DNA of 64,000 nt from an uncultured bacterium (lineage in GTDB: Bacteria > Elusimicrobiota > Elusimicrobia > Elusimicrobiales > Elusimicrobiaceae), in assembly GCA_949297775.1 (NCBI GenBank), contig CASFTM010000009.1, forward strand, positions 32,011 through 96,010, given 5' to 3'. Below are positions 27,728-34,132 of the stretch, one piece after another. Under the pieces are notes generated by a model. That model was not told where the DNA came from and searched no databases. It saw only the letters and a program-made list of their open reading frames with translations. Both the position numbers and the translations under genes were made by a program. Each line of letters begins with the position of its first letter. Within the stretch, counting starts at the first letter, position 1.

Positions 27728-28232
27728 CATACTGCTTGCTGTTGTGGTGGGAGCGTTGCTTTTAGGAAACTGCCAAAAAGGCCGTAAGATAGACCGCTTG
27801 ACGGAAACCGCGGCTACGCTCCCGGATAACCAACAAGCCGCCGTTGTGGTGGCGGATGGAAAAGTTACATCCACTATCCGCCACGACAATGGAACGGTAA
27901 CGGCGCACGTGCAATATGTGCCGCCGGAGGGCTCTGTGCAAGTGGTGCAACCCACGAACGGCACGGCCGCAACGGTCAAAGTAAAGCGCGCGGGTTTTAC
28001 GTTTCGCCCGGCCGCGCAAGGTTTAGCCGGAAAGGAACTTAAAATCGGCCTAGGCGCACGTTTGGTGTATTTTAATAGGTATGGCGGGGGTATCGGTATT
28101 GCGCACGATATGGAGCCGTATTTGTTCGCCGATAGGCGAATAGACGATTTTGTAGGAATTTTCAAAAATACAACCATCGGTGTGTATGGAGGCCCGCGTA
28201 CGGCCGGGGTAATGATAGGAGTGTATTTTTAA
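27711..28232 (+). CDS. Phage exported or membrane-anchored protein of unknown function
   Basis: I use the ATG at 27711, which starts a signal-like sequence MKKLINILLAVVVGALLLGN and overlaps the putative holin by 17 bases; an upstream in-frame ATG at 27681 would precede the signal. The 173-residue product has a Cys at about 21 just after the hydrophobic core, but LGNC is a poor lipobox. The body is beta-rich, and the C-terminus alternates Gly and aromatic residues, ending GVYF. It may be an outer-membrane-directed lysis factor (spanin-like) or a superinfection-exclusion protein; neither is shown. Confidence 0.5.
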   Translation: MKKLINILLAVVVGALLLGNCQKGRKIDRLTETAATLPDNQQAAVVVADGKVTSTIRHDNGTVTAHVQYVPPEGSVQVVQPTNGTAATVKVKRAGFTFRPAAQGLAGKELKIGLGARLVYFNRYGGGIGIAHDMEPYLFADRRIDDFVGIFKNTTIGVYGGPRTAGVMIGVYF

Positions 28233-28360
28233 TGATTACGTGCAAGTGTATGGACGGCGACGAGTGCCGCAAGTATGGAATGGCTTGGCGTGTTTGTTGT
28301 CCTACTTGCCATGAGCCGGAATACGAAACTAACCCGGCCAAATGGAGGAGTGATTTATGA
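28232..28360 (+). CDS. Mini zinc-ribbon-like phage protein, 42 residues
   Basis: The ATG at 28232 shares its A with the previous TAA stop (TAATG). The frame encodes MITCKCMDGDECRKYG, then VCCPTCHEPEYE, six cysteines and a histidine arranged as CxC, C and CCxxCH, which would suit one metal site. AGGAG lies upstream. The stop overlaps the next ATG (ATGA). The gene is too short for a confident family call, and the function is unknown. Confidence 0.45.
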   Translation: MITCKCMDGDECRKYGMAWRVCCPTCHEPEYETNPAKWRSDL

Positions 28361-28536
28361 AATGCGTCAACGCGGAATTTAATAGTTTTTTCGGTGAAAG
28401 TTTTTGTGCTGTATGTGCAAAGCCGCTCCGGCTTGTTTCTTGCCGGATGTGTCCTTGCGCTATTGCGGCCAAAATAAATTATGTTATAATGAGAGGTGCA
28501 ATATGGCTAACAAAGAAATTTTACAAAAACAAATAA
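28357..28536 (+). CDS. Second Cys-rich mini phage protein, 59 residues
   Basis: It begins at 28357 through an ATGA overlap, with a strong GGAGGAG seven bases upstream. It encodes FCAVCAKPLRLVSCRMCPC, a four-to-five-cysteine ribbon with two CxxC pairs. The last 12 codons overlap the start of the next gene in another frame, so the true functional part may be only the N-terminal ~45 residues. It pairs with the preceding Cys-rich mini-gene. The function is unknown. Confidence 0.42.
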   Translation: MKCVNAEFNSFFGESFCAVCAKPLRLVSCRMCPCAIAAKINYVIMRGAIWLTKKFYKNK

Positions 28537-28712
28537 AAGAAATTAAGGAGCAAATGAAAGACGTACATGGCTCTAAGTGTGAGGTTTATTCCCGGGTGGT
28601 GGGTTACTTGCGCCCGGTGCAAGCATGGAATAAAGGCAAGAAAGAGGAGTACGCCATGCGAAAAACAATGCACATAGAAAACCCAATAAGACCCTGTGGA
28701 ACGTGCGATTAG
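28503..28712 (+). CDS. Stand-alone NrdD glycyl-radical domain (anaerobic RNR C-terminus)
   Basis: I use the ATG at 28503 (MANKEILQKQIKEIKEQ) with AGAGG upstream; the frame is open to 28404 but without a good site there. The 69-residue product has a short N-terminal helix, then CEVYSRVVGYLRPVQAWNKG and KKEEYAMRKTM. This is the glycyl-radical loop of one class of anaerobic ribonucleotide reductase, with the radical Gly in RVVGYL. A CGTC pair is at the end. The catalytic barrel is absent. A stand-alone domain could re-supply the radical loop of an oxygen-cleaved host NrdD, as GrcA does for pyruvate formate-lyase. That role is inferred; it could instead be a gene remnant. Confidence 0.72.
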   Translation: MANKEILQKQIKEIKEQMKDVHGSKCEVYSRVVGYLRPVQAWNKGKKEEYAMRKTMHIENPIRPCGTCD

Positions 28713-28752
28713 TGGGGGTCAAAGTGGGGGCGGTACGACGTAAGTACAACGG

Positions 28753-28767
28753 CCTCCCTCTCCGCCA
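28753..28767 (+). other. tRNA-Ser 3'-end-like segment, copy 1 (possible attachment core)
   Basis: CCTCCCTCTCCGCCA reads as the 3' part of a tRNA: part of the T-stem, seven acceptor bases CCTCTCC, discriminator G and CCA. G73 and this acceptor suit tRNA-Ser. No T-loop or rest of a tRNA precedes it. Many phages integrate into tRNA 3' ends and leave such a copy at the far border. The full gene would be expected at the left border, outside the window. Confidence 0.55.
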
Positions 28768-28770
28768 GTT

Positions 28771-28797
28771 AAAAAGCACCCGCAAGGGTGCTTTTTT
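28771..28797 (+). terminator. Intrinsic terminator in repeat unit 1
   Basis: AAAAAGCACCC pairs with GGGTGCTTTTTT around a GCAA tetraloop and ends in a run of six T. It sits three bases after the tRNA-like 3' end, where a tRNA gene's own terminator would be, and would also end transcription from the phage genes. Confidence 0.88.
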
Positions 28798-28944
28798 ATG
28801 GGCGGCTGGAGCGGCATAAACTGCTTTATGCCGCGTAGGGATTTGAAAGGCGCAGCGATGTTTTGGTTTGCGCCTGCCAGGCGCAAGGCCAAAACCGCGA
28901 GCCCGGCCTGCAGGAAAATTCCGTCAGGAATTTTACCGGAAGGC

Positions 28945-28964
28945 AAATCCCTCCCTCTCCGCCA
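28945..28964 (+). other. tRNA-Ser 3'-end-like segment, copy 2
   Basis: AAATCCCTCCCTCTCCGCCA fits exactly the last 20 bases of a tRNA: T-loop end AAAT, T-stem CCCTC, acceptor CCTCTCC, G, CCA. It is 197 bases after copy 1 and lacks the 5' half of the T-arm, so it is a fragment. It marks the junction of the two repeat units. Confidence 0.55.
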
Positions 28965-29146
28965 GTTAAAAAGCACCCGCAAGGGTGCTTTTTTATGGGT
29001 GGTTGGAGCGGCATAAACTGCTTTATGCCGCGTAGGGATTTGAAAGGCGCAGCGATGTTTTTGTTTGCGCCCGCCAGGCGCAAGGCCAAAACCGCGAGCC
29101 CGGCCTGCAGGAAAATTCCGTCAGGAATTTTACCGGAAGGCAAATT
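28950..29146 (+). repeat. 197-bp tandem repeat, unit 2
   Basis: Second copy of the unit, with the same terminator and nested hairpins as unit 1. After it, a degenerate start of a third unit (29142-29161) leads into a different terminator. Together units 1 and 2 fill the gap between the phage genes and the bacterial DUF4491 gene. Confidence 0.85.
28968..28994 (+). terminator. Intrinsic terminator in repeat unit 2
   Basis: Identical to the terminator at 28771-28797, one repeat period downstream: GCACCC and GGGTGC stem, GCAA loop, six T. It gives a second stop against read-through from the phage. Confidence 0.88.
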
Positions 29147-29161
29147 CCTCTCTCTCCGTGG
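29142..29161 (+). other. Degenerate tRNA-3'-end-like segment, copy 3
   Basis: AAATTCCTCTCTCTCCGTGG differs from copy 2 at only a few positions and has lost the CCA end. It stands exactly one 197-base period after copy 2, which suggests an older member of the same series. Confidence 0.45.
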
Positions 29162-29167
29162 AAATTT

Positions 29168-29192
29168 AAAGTCCCGCTTTGGCGGGGTTTTT
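29168..29192 (+). terminator. Intrinsic terminator after the repeats
   Basis: CCCGC and GCGGG pair around TTTG, extended by A-T and G-T pairs, followed by TTTTT. It is different in sequence from the two repeat terminators and faces the + direction, towards the 3' end of the minus-strand DUF4491 gene. Confidence 0.75.
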
Positions 29193-29228
29193 ATTTGCAC
29201 GCCTGGAGCAGTGCAAACTACTTTGCTC

Positions 29229-29519
29229 TTATTTGTTTTTGCGGTTAGGGTTTGCCGGGAACCACCCCTTTTTCACGCGTTGTTCTTGCTCAAACAATTC
29301 CAAAATACTCCACCAACACGTAAAACCCGTCACGCTAAGCGCACTGGAAACAATCCGTCCGGGTACCAGCAGCGCCTCCCACAAACATAAAATCCCCGCT
29401 GCCAAAAATACCGGCCATACTTTTTTGGAAAAATAATACTCCGCCTTAATTACAATGGGATGAAACAATCCAATAATCAAAAACGCCAACGCCCCCACGG
29501 CCAGACTTTGCCAATTCAT
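29229..29519 (-). CDS. DUF4491 family membrane protein
   Basis: This 96-residue protein matches the DUF4491 pattern I know: a hydrophobic N-terminal segment with LIIGLFHPIVIKAEYYF, then KKVWPVFLAAGIL, and a C-terminal WWSILELFEQEQRVKKGWFP. About three transmembrane helices are visible. The function of the family is unknown. It is the first clearly bacterial gene to the right of the phage; its ATG at 29519 has AAGGGGG upstream. It is divergent from fmt, with 47 bases between them. Confidence 0.85.
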   Translation of the reverse strand: MNWQSLAVGALAFLIIGLFHPIVIKAEYYFSKKVWPVFLAAGILCLWEALLVPGRIVSSALSVTGFTCWWSILELFEQEQRVKKGWFPANPNRKNK

Positions 29520-29555
29520 ACGCCCCCTTTTTCCTCGGTTATTTAAATTTGTTAA

Positions 29556-29566
29556 TATTATAGTAT
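29556..29566 (+). promoter_or_regulatory. -10-like box abutting the fmt start codon
   Basis: TATTAT at 29556-29561 ends five bases before the fmt ATG, and there is no Shine-Dalgarno sequence. A start site 6-7 bases after a -10 box would fall on the A of ATG, giving a leaderless mRNA. No clear -35 is seen. The same arrangement recurs before wecA, rnhB and the gene at 38009. Confidence 0.45.
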
Positions 29567-30520
29567 ATGGCTAAACTCAAAACGATATTTTTCGGAACGC
29601 CGGCTTTGTCCGTTCCCTATTTAGATTTGCTCCACCAATTAACCGATGTGCAGTTGGTCGTTACCCAGGCCGATAAACCGCGCGGACGCGGAATGGAAGT
29701 ATCCCCCTGCCCGGTCAAACAGCGCGCGCGGGAACTTCATTTGCCCGTTTTATCCCCCGAAAAACTTAAAGACGATTTTGACAAAATTGCCGCCGTCCCG
29801 TTTGATTTGGGCGTAGCGGTGGCTTACGGTAAAATTTTCCGTCCTAATTTTTTGGCCCTTCCCAAACTGGGAATTTTGAACGTTCATTTTTCCCTCTTGC
29901 CGCACCTGCGCGGCGCGGCCCCCGTGCAGCAGGCGCTTATCCAAGGCTATACGCAAACGGGCATATCCGTTTTTTGGATCCGCCCCAGTATGGACGACGG
30001 CCCGCTTTTTCTGCAAAAAGAGGCCCCCATTCTGCCGCAGGACAACGCTCAAACCCTGTTTGAAAAACTCATCCCGCTGGGACTGGAAGGGCTAAAAGAA
30101 ACTTTGAGCCAAATAGAGGCCGGGCGGCTCATCCAAACGCCACAGCCGGGCGAACCGACCCTGGCGCCAATGCTTCAAAAAGAAGACGCCCTGCTGCGCC
30201 CGACGGAATTAACCTCCGCCGAACTGCACAACCGCGTGCGCGGGCTGGCCTGCGGCCCAAAACCCAAAGTGCCGTTTACCCACGCCGGCAAAACCGAATG
30301 GCTGCAAGTGGTGCGGACCGCACCCGCCGATACCGATACGCCAACCGCCGTACCGGGCACGGTGCTTTGCATTGAAAGGAACCGGGGAATTTTAGTAAAA
30401 TGTAAAGAAGGAAGCCTCTGGTTAAATGAGGTCCATCCCGCCGGCAAAAAAGCCATGCCCGCTGAAGCCTTTGCCAACGGACGCGGCTTAAAACCGGGCG
30501 ACGGAGCGTTTAGAGAATAA
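29567..30520 (+). CDS. fmt: Methionyl-tRNA formyltransferase
   Basis: This 317-residue enzyme formylates Met-tRNAfMet with 10-formyltetrahydrofolate so that translation can initiate. It shows IFFGTPALSVPYLD at the N-terminus, TQADKPRGRGMEV, and the formyltransferase signature NVHFSLLPHLRGAAPVQ around residues 105-121 with the conserved Asn and His. A C-terminal OB-like domain contains RGLACGPKPKVPF and later LWLNEVHPAGKKAM. It starts a tight run with the PASTA protein and rpe (TAATG overlaps). Confidence 0.95.
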   Translation: MAKLKTIFFGTPALSVPYLDLLHQLTDVQLVVTQADKPRGRGMEVSPCPVKQRARELHLPVLSPEKLKDDFDKIAAVPFDLGVAVAYGKIFRPNFLALPKLGILNVHFSLLPHLRGAAPVQQALIQGYTQTGISVFWIRPSMDDGPLFLQKEAPILPQDNAQTLFEKLIPLGLEGLKETLSQIEAGRLIQTPQPGEPTLAPMLQKEDALLRPTELTSAELHNRVRGLACGPKPKVPFTHAGKTEWLQVVRTAPADTDTPTAVPGTVLCIERNRGILVKCKEGSLWLNEVHPAGKKAMPAEAFANGRGLKPGDGAFRE

Positions 30521-31521
30521 TGCCTTTTAACAACGACCAAAGTTTTGAAGATTTCTTAAACAAAGCCAAATCGCACGCCAACAACAAATGGGTAATGATT
30601 GGGCTTATTGTGTTATTTTTCGCCGCACTCATTTTAGTATCTATAGATTGGGTGTTCGGCGCTTTGGTGCATACCCGCAAAGAAGTTACCGTCCCGGATA
30701 TCACCAAAAAATCCGTTACCCAAGCGCTGGATATGCTGGCTGCAAACAATTTGGCTATCAAACAGGCGGGGGTGGAGTTTGCCCAAGATGTGCCTTCCGG
30801 CTCCGTACTGCGCCAAATTCCGTCCGCCGGGTCCACCGTGCGTGAAGGGCGCGTCATCCGGGTGTGGATCAGCCAAGGGGACGAAATGGTATTTGTCCCC
30901 AACACCATCGGGTCCGATTTACGAAGCGCCCAACTGGCGGTCCGCCAGGCGGGGTTATTGGTGGACAAAGTAGACAATGCCTACTCTCTCACCTACGAAA
31001 AAGGCCTTATTGTGGCCCAAAACCCCAAACCGGACAGCATGGTACAAAAAGGTGAAAAAGTTTCGCTCGTACTGTCCAACGGCGCGCCGCCGGCCAGCGT
31101 GGTGCTGGTGCCCAACTTTAAGAGCAAAAAGCTGGCGGAAGCCACCCTGTGGGCCAGTGCACAGAATATCAATTTAATCATTAAAGAAGATGCCGGCTCC
31201 GTGTTCCCCAATGGAACCATCGCCGAGCAACGCCCGGCGGCGGACAGCCAAATCGCCCCCGGCACCAACCTGGAAGTCATCGTCAGCCGGCGTGAATCTT
31301 CCGAAGACGAAAAGAGCTACCACCTGCATTACGAAATGCCGCAGGGCAAAAACGCCAGCCGCGTGCGCGTAGTGCTGGAAGACGACACCGGGGAAACCGA
31401 AATTTTAAACGAAACCAAACAGCCCGGCTCCAAGATTGACCTGGAAGTTCCGTATATGGGCCGCGCCGCGGTGCGTGTGTTTGTAGACGGTATTTTAGTG
31501 CGCGAGAGAGAAATTGAATAA
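30520..31521 (+). CDS. Membrane protein with PASTA domains
   Basis: This 333-residue protein has a cytoplasmic N-terminus of ~23 residues, one transmembrane helix (about 24-50, VMIGLIVLFFAALILVSIDW) and three external PASTA repeats. They begin near 59 (VTVPDITKKSVTQAL), 128 (FVPNTIGSDLRSAQLAV) and 199 (VLVPNFKSKKLAEATL). The C-terminal 80 residues form a beta-rich domain. PASTA repeats bind peptidoglycan fragments. Here no kinase or transpeptidase domain is attached, so it may be a wall sensor or structural anchor. It overlaps fmt and rpe by one base each. Confidence 0.85.
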   Translation: MPFNNDQSFEDFLNKAKSHANNKWVMIGLIVLFFAALILVSIDWVFGALVHTRKEVTVPDITKKSVTQALDMLAANNLAIKQAGVEFAQDVPSGSVLRQIPSAGSTVREGRVIRVWISQGDEMVFVPNTIGSDLRSAQLAVRQAGLLVDKVDNAYSLTYEKGLIVAQNPKPDSMVQKGEKVSLVLSNGAPPASVVLVPNFKSKKLAEATLWASAQNINLIIKEDAGSVFPNGTIAEQRPAADSQIAPGTNLEVIVSRRESSEDEKSYHLHYEMPQGKNASRVRVVLEDDTGETEILNETKQPGSKIDLEVPYMGRAAVRVFVDGILVREREIE

Positions 31522-32213
31522 TGACCCCTTCCAAAATGCCTGCCGCAAATGGTAAAATATGTGTTGCGCCTTCCATTTTGTCGGCTGATTTATGGCGTTT
31601 GGGAGAAGAAGTAAAAGCCGTGGAACAGGCCGGTGCGGATTGGCTGCACGTGGACGTGATGGACGGGCACTTTGTGCCGAATTTAAGTTTTGGTCCGTCT
31701 GTCGTAAGTTCTTTGAACGGAAAAACCGATTTACCTTTAGACGTACACTTGATGGTGGAAAAGCCGTTGCTGTTTATAGAGTCTTTCGCCCGCGCGGGAG
31801 CGGACCTGCTGACCGTGCATATAGAAGCAAAGGACGATGTAGCTGAAACGCTTAGCCAAATTAAACGGCTGGGCGTCAAGACCGGCGTTTCCATCAAGCC
31901 CGACACGGACCCGGAAGTTCTCCGGCCGCTGGCGGATGAACTGGATTTAATATTAGTGATGAGCGTGTACCCGGGCTTTGGCGGGCAGGCGTTTCTGCCG
32001 GAAAGCGAAAGCCAAATCAAACGGGTGCGGGAAATCATCCAGGCTTCCGGCCGGAAAATTTGGCTGGAAGTAGACGGCGGAATCAATGCCCAAACAGCCC
32101 CGCTGGCAGTTAGCGCAGGGGCAGACGCATTGGTAGCCGGCAGTGCAATTTTTAAAGCCGCGGACCCTGTATTGGCCCTCAAGCAAATCAGACAGGCGGC
32201 CCCGGATATTTAA
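31521..32213 (+). CDS. rpe: Ribulose-phosphate 3-epimerase
   Basis: This 230-residue TIM-barrel enzyme interconverts ribulose-5-phosphate and xylulose-5-phosphate in the pentose phosphate pathway. Signatures are VAPSILSADLWRLGEE, WLHVDVMDGHFVPNLSFGP (metal-binding His and catalytic Asp), DVHLMVEKP, VMSVYPGFGGQAF, LEVDGGI with the second catalytic Asp, and ADALVAGSAIF for phosphate binding. It carries ~12 extra residues before the usual start. It ends the fmt run; the rpsP operon follows after 48 bases. Confidence 0.95.
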   Translation: MTPSKMPAANGKICVAPSILSADLWRLGEEVKAVEQAGADWLHVDVMDGHFVPNLSFGPSVVSSLNGKTDLPLDVHLMVEKPLLFIESFARAGADLLTVHIEAKDDVAETLSQIKRLGVKTGVSIKPDTDPEVLRPLADELDLILVMSVYPGFGGQAFLPESESQIKRVREIIQASGRKIWLEVDGGINAQTAPLAVSAGADALVAGSAIFKAADPVLALKQIRQAAPDI

Positions 32214-32221
32214 TTAAAAGT

Positions 32222-32243
32222 CTTTTACCGCAAAGGGTAAAAG
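32222..32243 (+). promoter_or_regulatory. Leader hairpin before rpsP
   Basis: CTTTTACC at 32222-32229 pairs with GGTAAAAG at 32236-32243 around a six-base loop in the 48-base gap between rpe and rpsP. No T-run follows, so it is not a standard terminator. It may be a processing or attenuation element of the ribosomal operon. Confidence 0.4.
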
Positions 32244-32261
32244 CACACAAGGAGAGTCATA

Positions 32262-32510
32262 ATGGCAGTAGTTATCAGATTACAAAGAGTCGGCAAAAAA
32301 ACCCAACCCCAGTACAGAGTGGTCGCGATTGAAAAATCCGCCGCGGTGGGCAAAGAAGCCAAAGAAGTGTTGGGCCAGTATCATCCCTGCAACCCGAACG
32401 CAGCCGAACAAGTCAAACTGAATATGCCCAGAGTGGAATATTGGATGAAGGTGGGTGCGAAACCTTCCGAAACGGTTGCGAGCTTGATTAAAAAAGCCAG
32501 CGCCAAATAA
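32262..32510 (+). CDS. rpsP: 30S ribosomal protein S16
   Basis: This 82-residue protein starts MAVVIRLQRVGKKTQPQYRV, the S16 signature, followed by VAIEKSAAVGKEAKEVLGQY and a C-terminal VEYWMKVGAKPSETVASLIKK. The length is typical. It has an AAGGAG site nine bases upstream. It leads rpsP-khpA-trmD-rplS, the classic trmD operon order except that rimM is missing and khpA sits in its usual neighbour position. Confidence 0.96.
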   Translation: MAVVIRLQRVGKKTQPQYRVVAIEKSAAVGKEAKEVLGQYHPCNPNAAEQVKLNMPRVEYWMKVGAKPSETVASLIKKASAK

Positions 32511-32525
32511 CAGCGCGGGGCACTT

Positions 32526-32756
32526 ATGAAAGAACTTGCCACGCTGCTTTTAAAATCGCTTTCTTCCGCGCCGGAAAATGTAGTAGTGGAAGAAAAGATA
32601 GAGCAGAACAAAGTTTATCTGTCCACCAAAGTGGACGCCGCCGACAAAGGTAAAGTAATTGGCAAAGACGGCTGCATTATTAAAGCGGTCCGCACGGTTT
32701 TAAATGCCGCCGCCGCCAAGCAGGACAAAAAGGTTACCTTAAAGTTGGAAGATTAA
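32526..32756 (+). CDS. khpA: KH-domain RNA-binding protein KhpA
   Basis: This 76-residue protein is a single KH domain with the RNA-binding loop VIGKDGCIIKAVRTVL (IGKDG at about 46-50). KhpA proteins bind RNA with KhpB in many bacteria and influence division and translation. It sits between rpsP and trmD, its usual place, and its stop overlaps the trmD start (TAATG). Confidence 0.9.
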   Translation: MKELATLLLKSLSSAPENVVVEEKIEQNKVYLSTKVDAADKGKVIGKDGCIIKAVRTVLNAAAAKQDKKVTLKLED

Positions 32757-33472
32757 TGAAAATAGACGTTATCACCGCTTTTGAAGAAATGGTAGACCAA
32801 ACGCTCAGCCACAGTATCGTGGGGCGGGCGCGCAAAGCGGGGATAATCAAACTGGGCACGCTTAGCCCGCGGCAGTTTGCCGCGGACAAGCACAAAACGA
32901 TTGACGACCGCCCTTACGGCGGCGGCCCGGGGATGCTGATGAAAGCCGAGCCGCTTTATCAGGCCATTACCCGGCTGCGCAAACGGGGCTCGTACGTGAT
33001 ATTAACCAGCCCGCGGGGCCAAGTATTCAGCCAGGAACTGGCTAAAAAATTGGCCAAAAAACGCCACCTGATTTTTGTGTGCGGGCACTACGAAGGGATA
33101 GACGCCCGGATATATCCCGAGGTGGACTTGGAAGTATCGCTGGGGGATTTTATCCTGACCGGCGGGGAATTGGCGGCTTGTGTGATGATAGACGCTATCA
33201 CGCGGCTGCAGCCCGGTACTTTCAAGAAAGAAGACGTGACGTCTTCGGAGTCGTTTGAAGGCAACTTGCTGGAAGCTCCGCAATATACGCGCCCAGAAGT
33301 ATGGCGCGGGCGGAAAGTGCCGGCGGTGCTGCTAAACGGCAACCATAAAGAAATAGAAGCGTGGAAACACGAACAAGCTTTATTATTAACAAAACAGTTA
33401 AGACCCGATTTGCTTGAAAACGCCTCTCAAAAGCCAAAAAAGGTCCAACAGAAAAAGATTCGGAGGAAGTAA
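32756..33472 (+). CDS. trmD: tRNA (guanine-37-N1)-methyltransferase
   Basis: This 238-residue SPOUT methyltransferase uses SAM to methylate G37 of tRNAs and prevents frameshifting. It shows [14 protein letters not shown] at the start, [39 protein letters not shown], and [17 protein letters not shown] (the trefoil knot), then the linker and a helical C-terminal domain beginning near YTRPEVW. rimM, normally adjacent, is not in the operon here. Confidence 0.96.
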   Translation: MKIDVITAFEEMVDQTLSHSIVGRARKAGIIKLGTLSPRQFAADKHKTIDDRPYGGGPGMLMKAEPLYQAITRLRKRGSYVILTSPRGQVFSQELAKKLAKKRHLIFVCGHYEGIDARIYPEVDLEVSLGDFILTGGELAACVMIDAITRLQPGTFKKEDVTSSESFEGNLLEAPQYTRPEVWRGRKVPAVLLNGNHKEIEAWKHEQALLLTKQLRPDLLENASQKPKKVQQKKIRRK

Positions 33473-33477
33473 GTTTT

Positions 33478-33876
33478 ATGAACATCAACGAAATTAAACA
33501 CAATCTCAAAACCAATGTGCCGGTTTTCAAAGCCGGGGACACCGTCAGAGTCAAAGTGAAAGTCGTGGAAGGCGACAACGAAAGACTCCAAGCCTTTGAC
33601 GGCGTAGTCATCGCCCGCAGAGGGAGCGGCATCAGCGAAACGTTCACCGTACGCAAAATTTCTTTCGGCGTCGGCGTGGAACGCATTTTCCCGATTCACT
33701 CCCCCCGTGTGGACAGCATTGAAGTATTGAAAGTCGGCAAGGTCAGAAGAGCCAAACTGAATTACTTGACCAAACTCTCCGGTAAAGCCGCCCGCTTGCA
33801 GGAACTCAAAAAAGTAGTGCCTGCCACGGGTGCAGCAGAAGCTCCGGCCGCCGAAGCCGCACAAGAGGCGAAATAA
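33478..33876 (+). CDS. rplS: 50S ribosomal protein L19
   Basis: This 132-residue protein has the L19 signature: [45 protein letters not shown] and [27 protein letters not shown] (pieces of residues 17-100). An Ala/Glu/Pro-rich tail of ~20 residues extends past the usual end. It begins five bases after trmD with CGGAGGAAG. A strong terminator follows. Confidence 0.96.
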   Translation: MNINEIKHNLKTNVPVFKAGDTVRVKVKVVEGDNERLQAFDGVVIARRGSGISETFTVRKISFGVGVERIFPIHSPRVDSIEVLKVGKVRRAKLNYLTKLSGKAARLQELKKVVPATGAAEAPAAEAAQEAK

Positions 33877-33905
33877 TTCAAGCGGAATAACGAACTCCGA
33901 ACATA

Positions 33906-33937
33906 CCCCCGCGGTTACTAGTGCCGCGGGGGTTTTT
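33906..33937 (+). terminator. Intrinsic terminator of the rpsP-rplS operon
   Basis: CCCCCGCGG (33906-33914) pairs with CCGCGGGGG (33924-33932) around a nine-base loop, followed by TTTTT. The next ~185 bases to 34124 hold no gene, only the upstream element of the first secreted paralogue. Confidence 0.92.
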
Positions 33938-34079
33938 GTTGTACTTATCAGCGTAATTAAAAAGTCCGTCCCCGGATATACTGCAGTAAAATCTTCTTTT
34001 AAGAAATATATTTTTGTTGCGCTGTTGTGTTATTTTATGTAAGGTATGAATTAGAAGTTAATGGTCAGTCCTACGGTCG

Positions 34080-34125
34080 CATAGGTCTTTTGGCCCTTTT
34101 TCTTACAACTGTTTCTTTTTAGAAT
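34080..34125 (+). promoter_or_regulatory. Conserved upstream element of secreted paralogue 1
   Basis: ATAGGTCTTTTGGCCC, with TTGGCC at 34090-34095, is followed after 24 bases by a -10-like TAGAAT at 34120-34125, seven bases before the ATG at 34133. Elements of the same design and the same 24-base spacing precede the genes at 35451 and 38009. No Shine-Dalgarno is present. Confidence 0.5.
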
Positions 34126-34132
34126 GTTTAGT

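Larger units (their letters stand above)
28753..28949 (+). repeat. 197-bp tandem repeat, unit 1
   Basis: First of two nearly identical 197-bp units, with about four or five differences by eye. It starts with a tRNA-Ser-like 3' end, followed by a hairpin terminator and then three more inverted repeats: GCGGCATAAA with TTTATGCCGC (28811-28834), TTGCGCC with GGCGCAA, and AAAATTCC with GGAATTTT. No protein frame is credible across it. The unit is non-coding and highly structured. Confidence 0.85.

Noticed and set aside
28463..28490. TTGCGG-16-TATAAT as promoter for the NrdD-like gene
   Set aside because: The predicted start site would fall after the AGAGG ribosome site, and the genes upstream are coupled by overlaps, so a separate promoter is doubtful.
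28753..28964. A complete tRNA gene at the repeat units
   Set aside because: Only the last 15-20 bases of a tRNA are present; no D-arm, anticodon arm or 5' acceptor strand precedes them.
28753..29161. CRISPR array or insertion sequence
   Set aside because: The period is 197 bases with almost no spacer diversity, and there is no transposase or cas gene.
28799..29390. Open frames of up to 175 codons across the 197-bp repeats
   Set aside because: They arise from the repeat itself, contain terminator and hairpin sequence and have no ribosome site.
31283..32182. Minus-strand frame of 299 codons
   Set aside because: It lies opposite rpe, which is a certain gene, and it has no recognisable motif.
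32510..32756. rimM in the trmD operon
   Set aside because: The gene between rpsP and trmD is a 76-residue KH protein with an IGKDG loop, not RimM.
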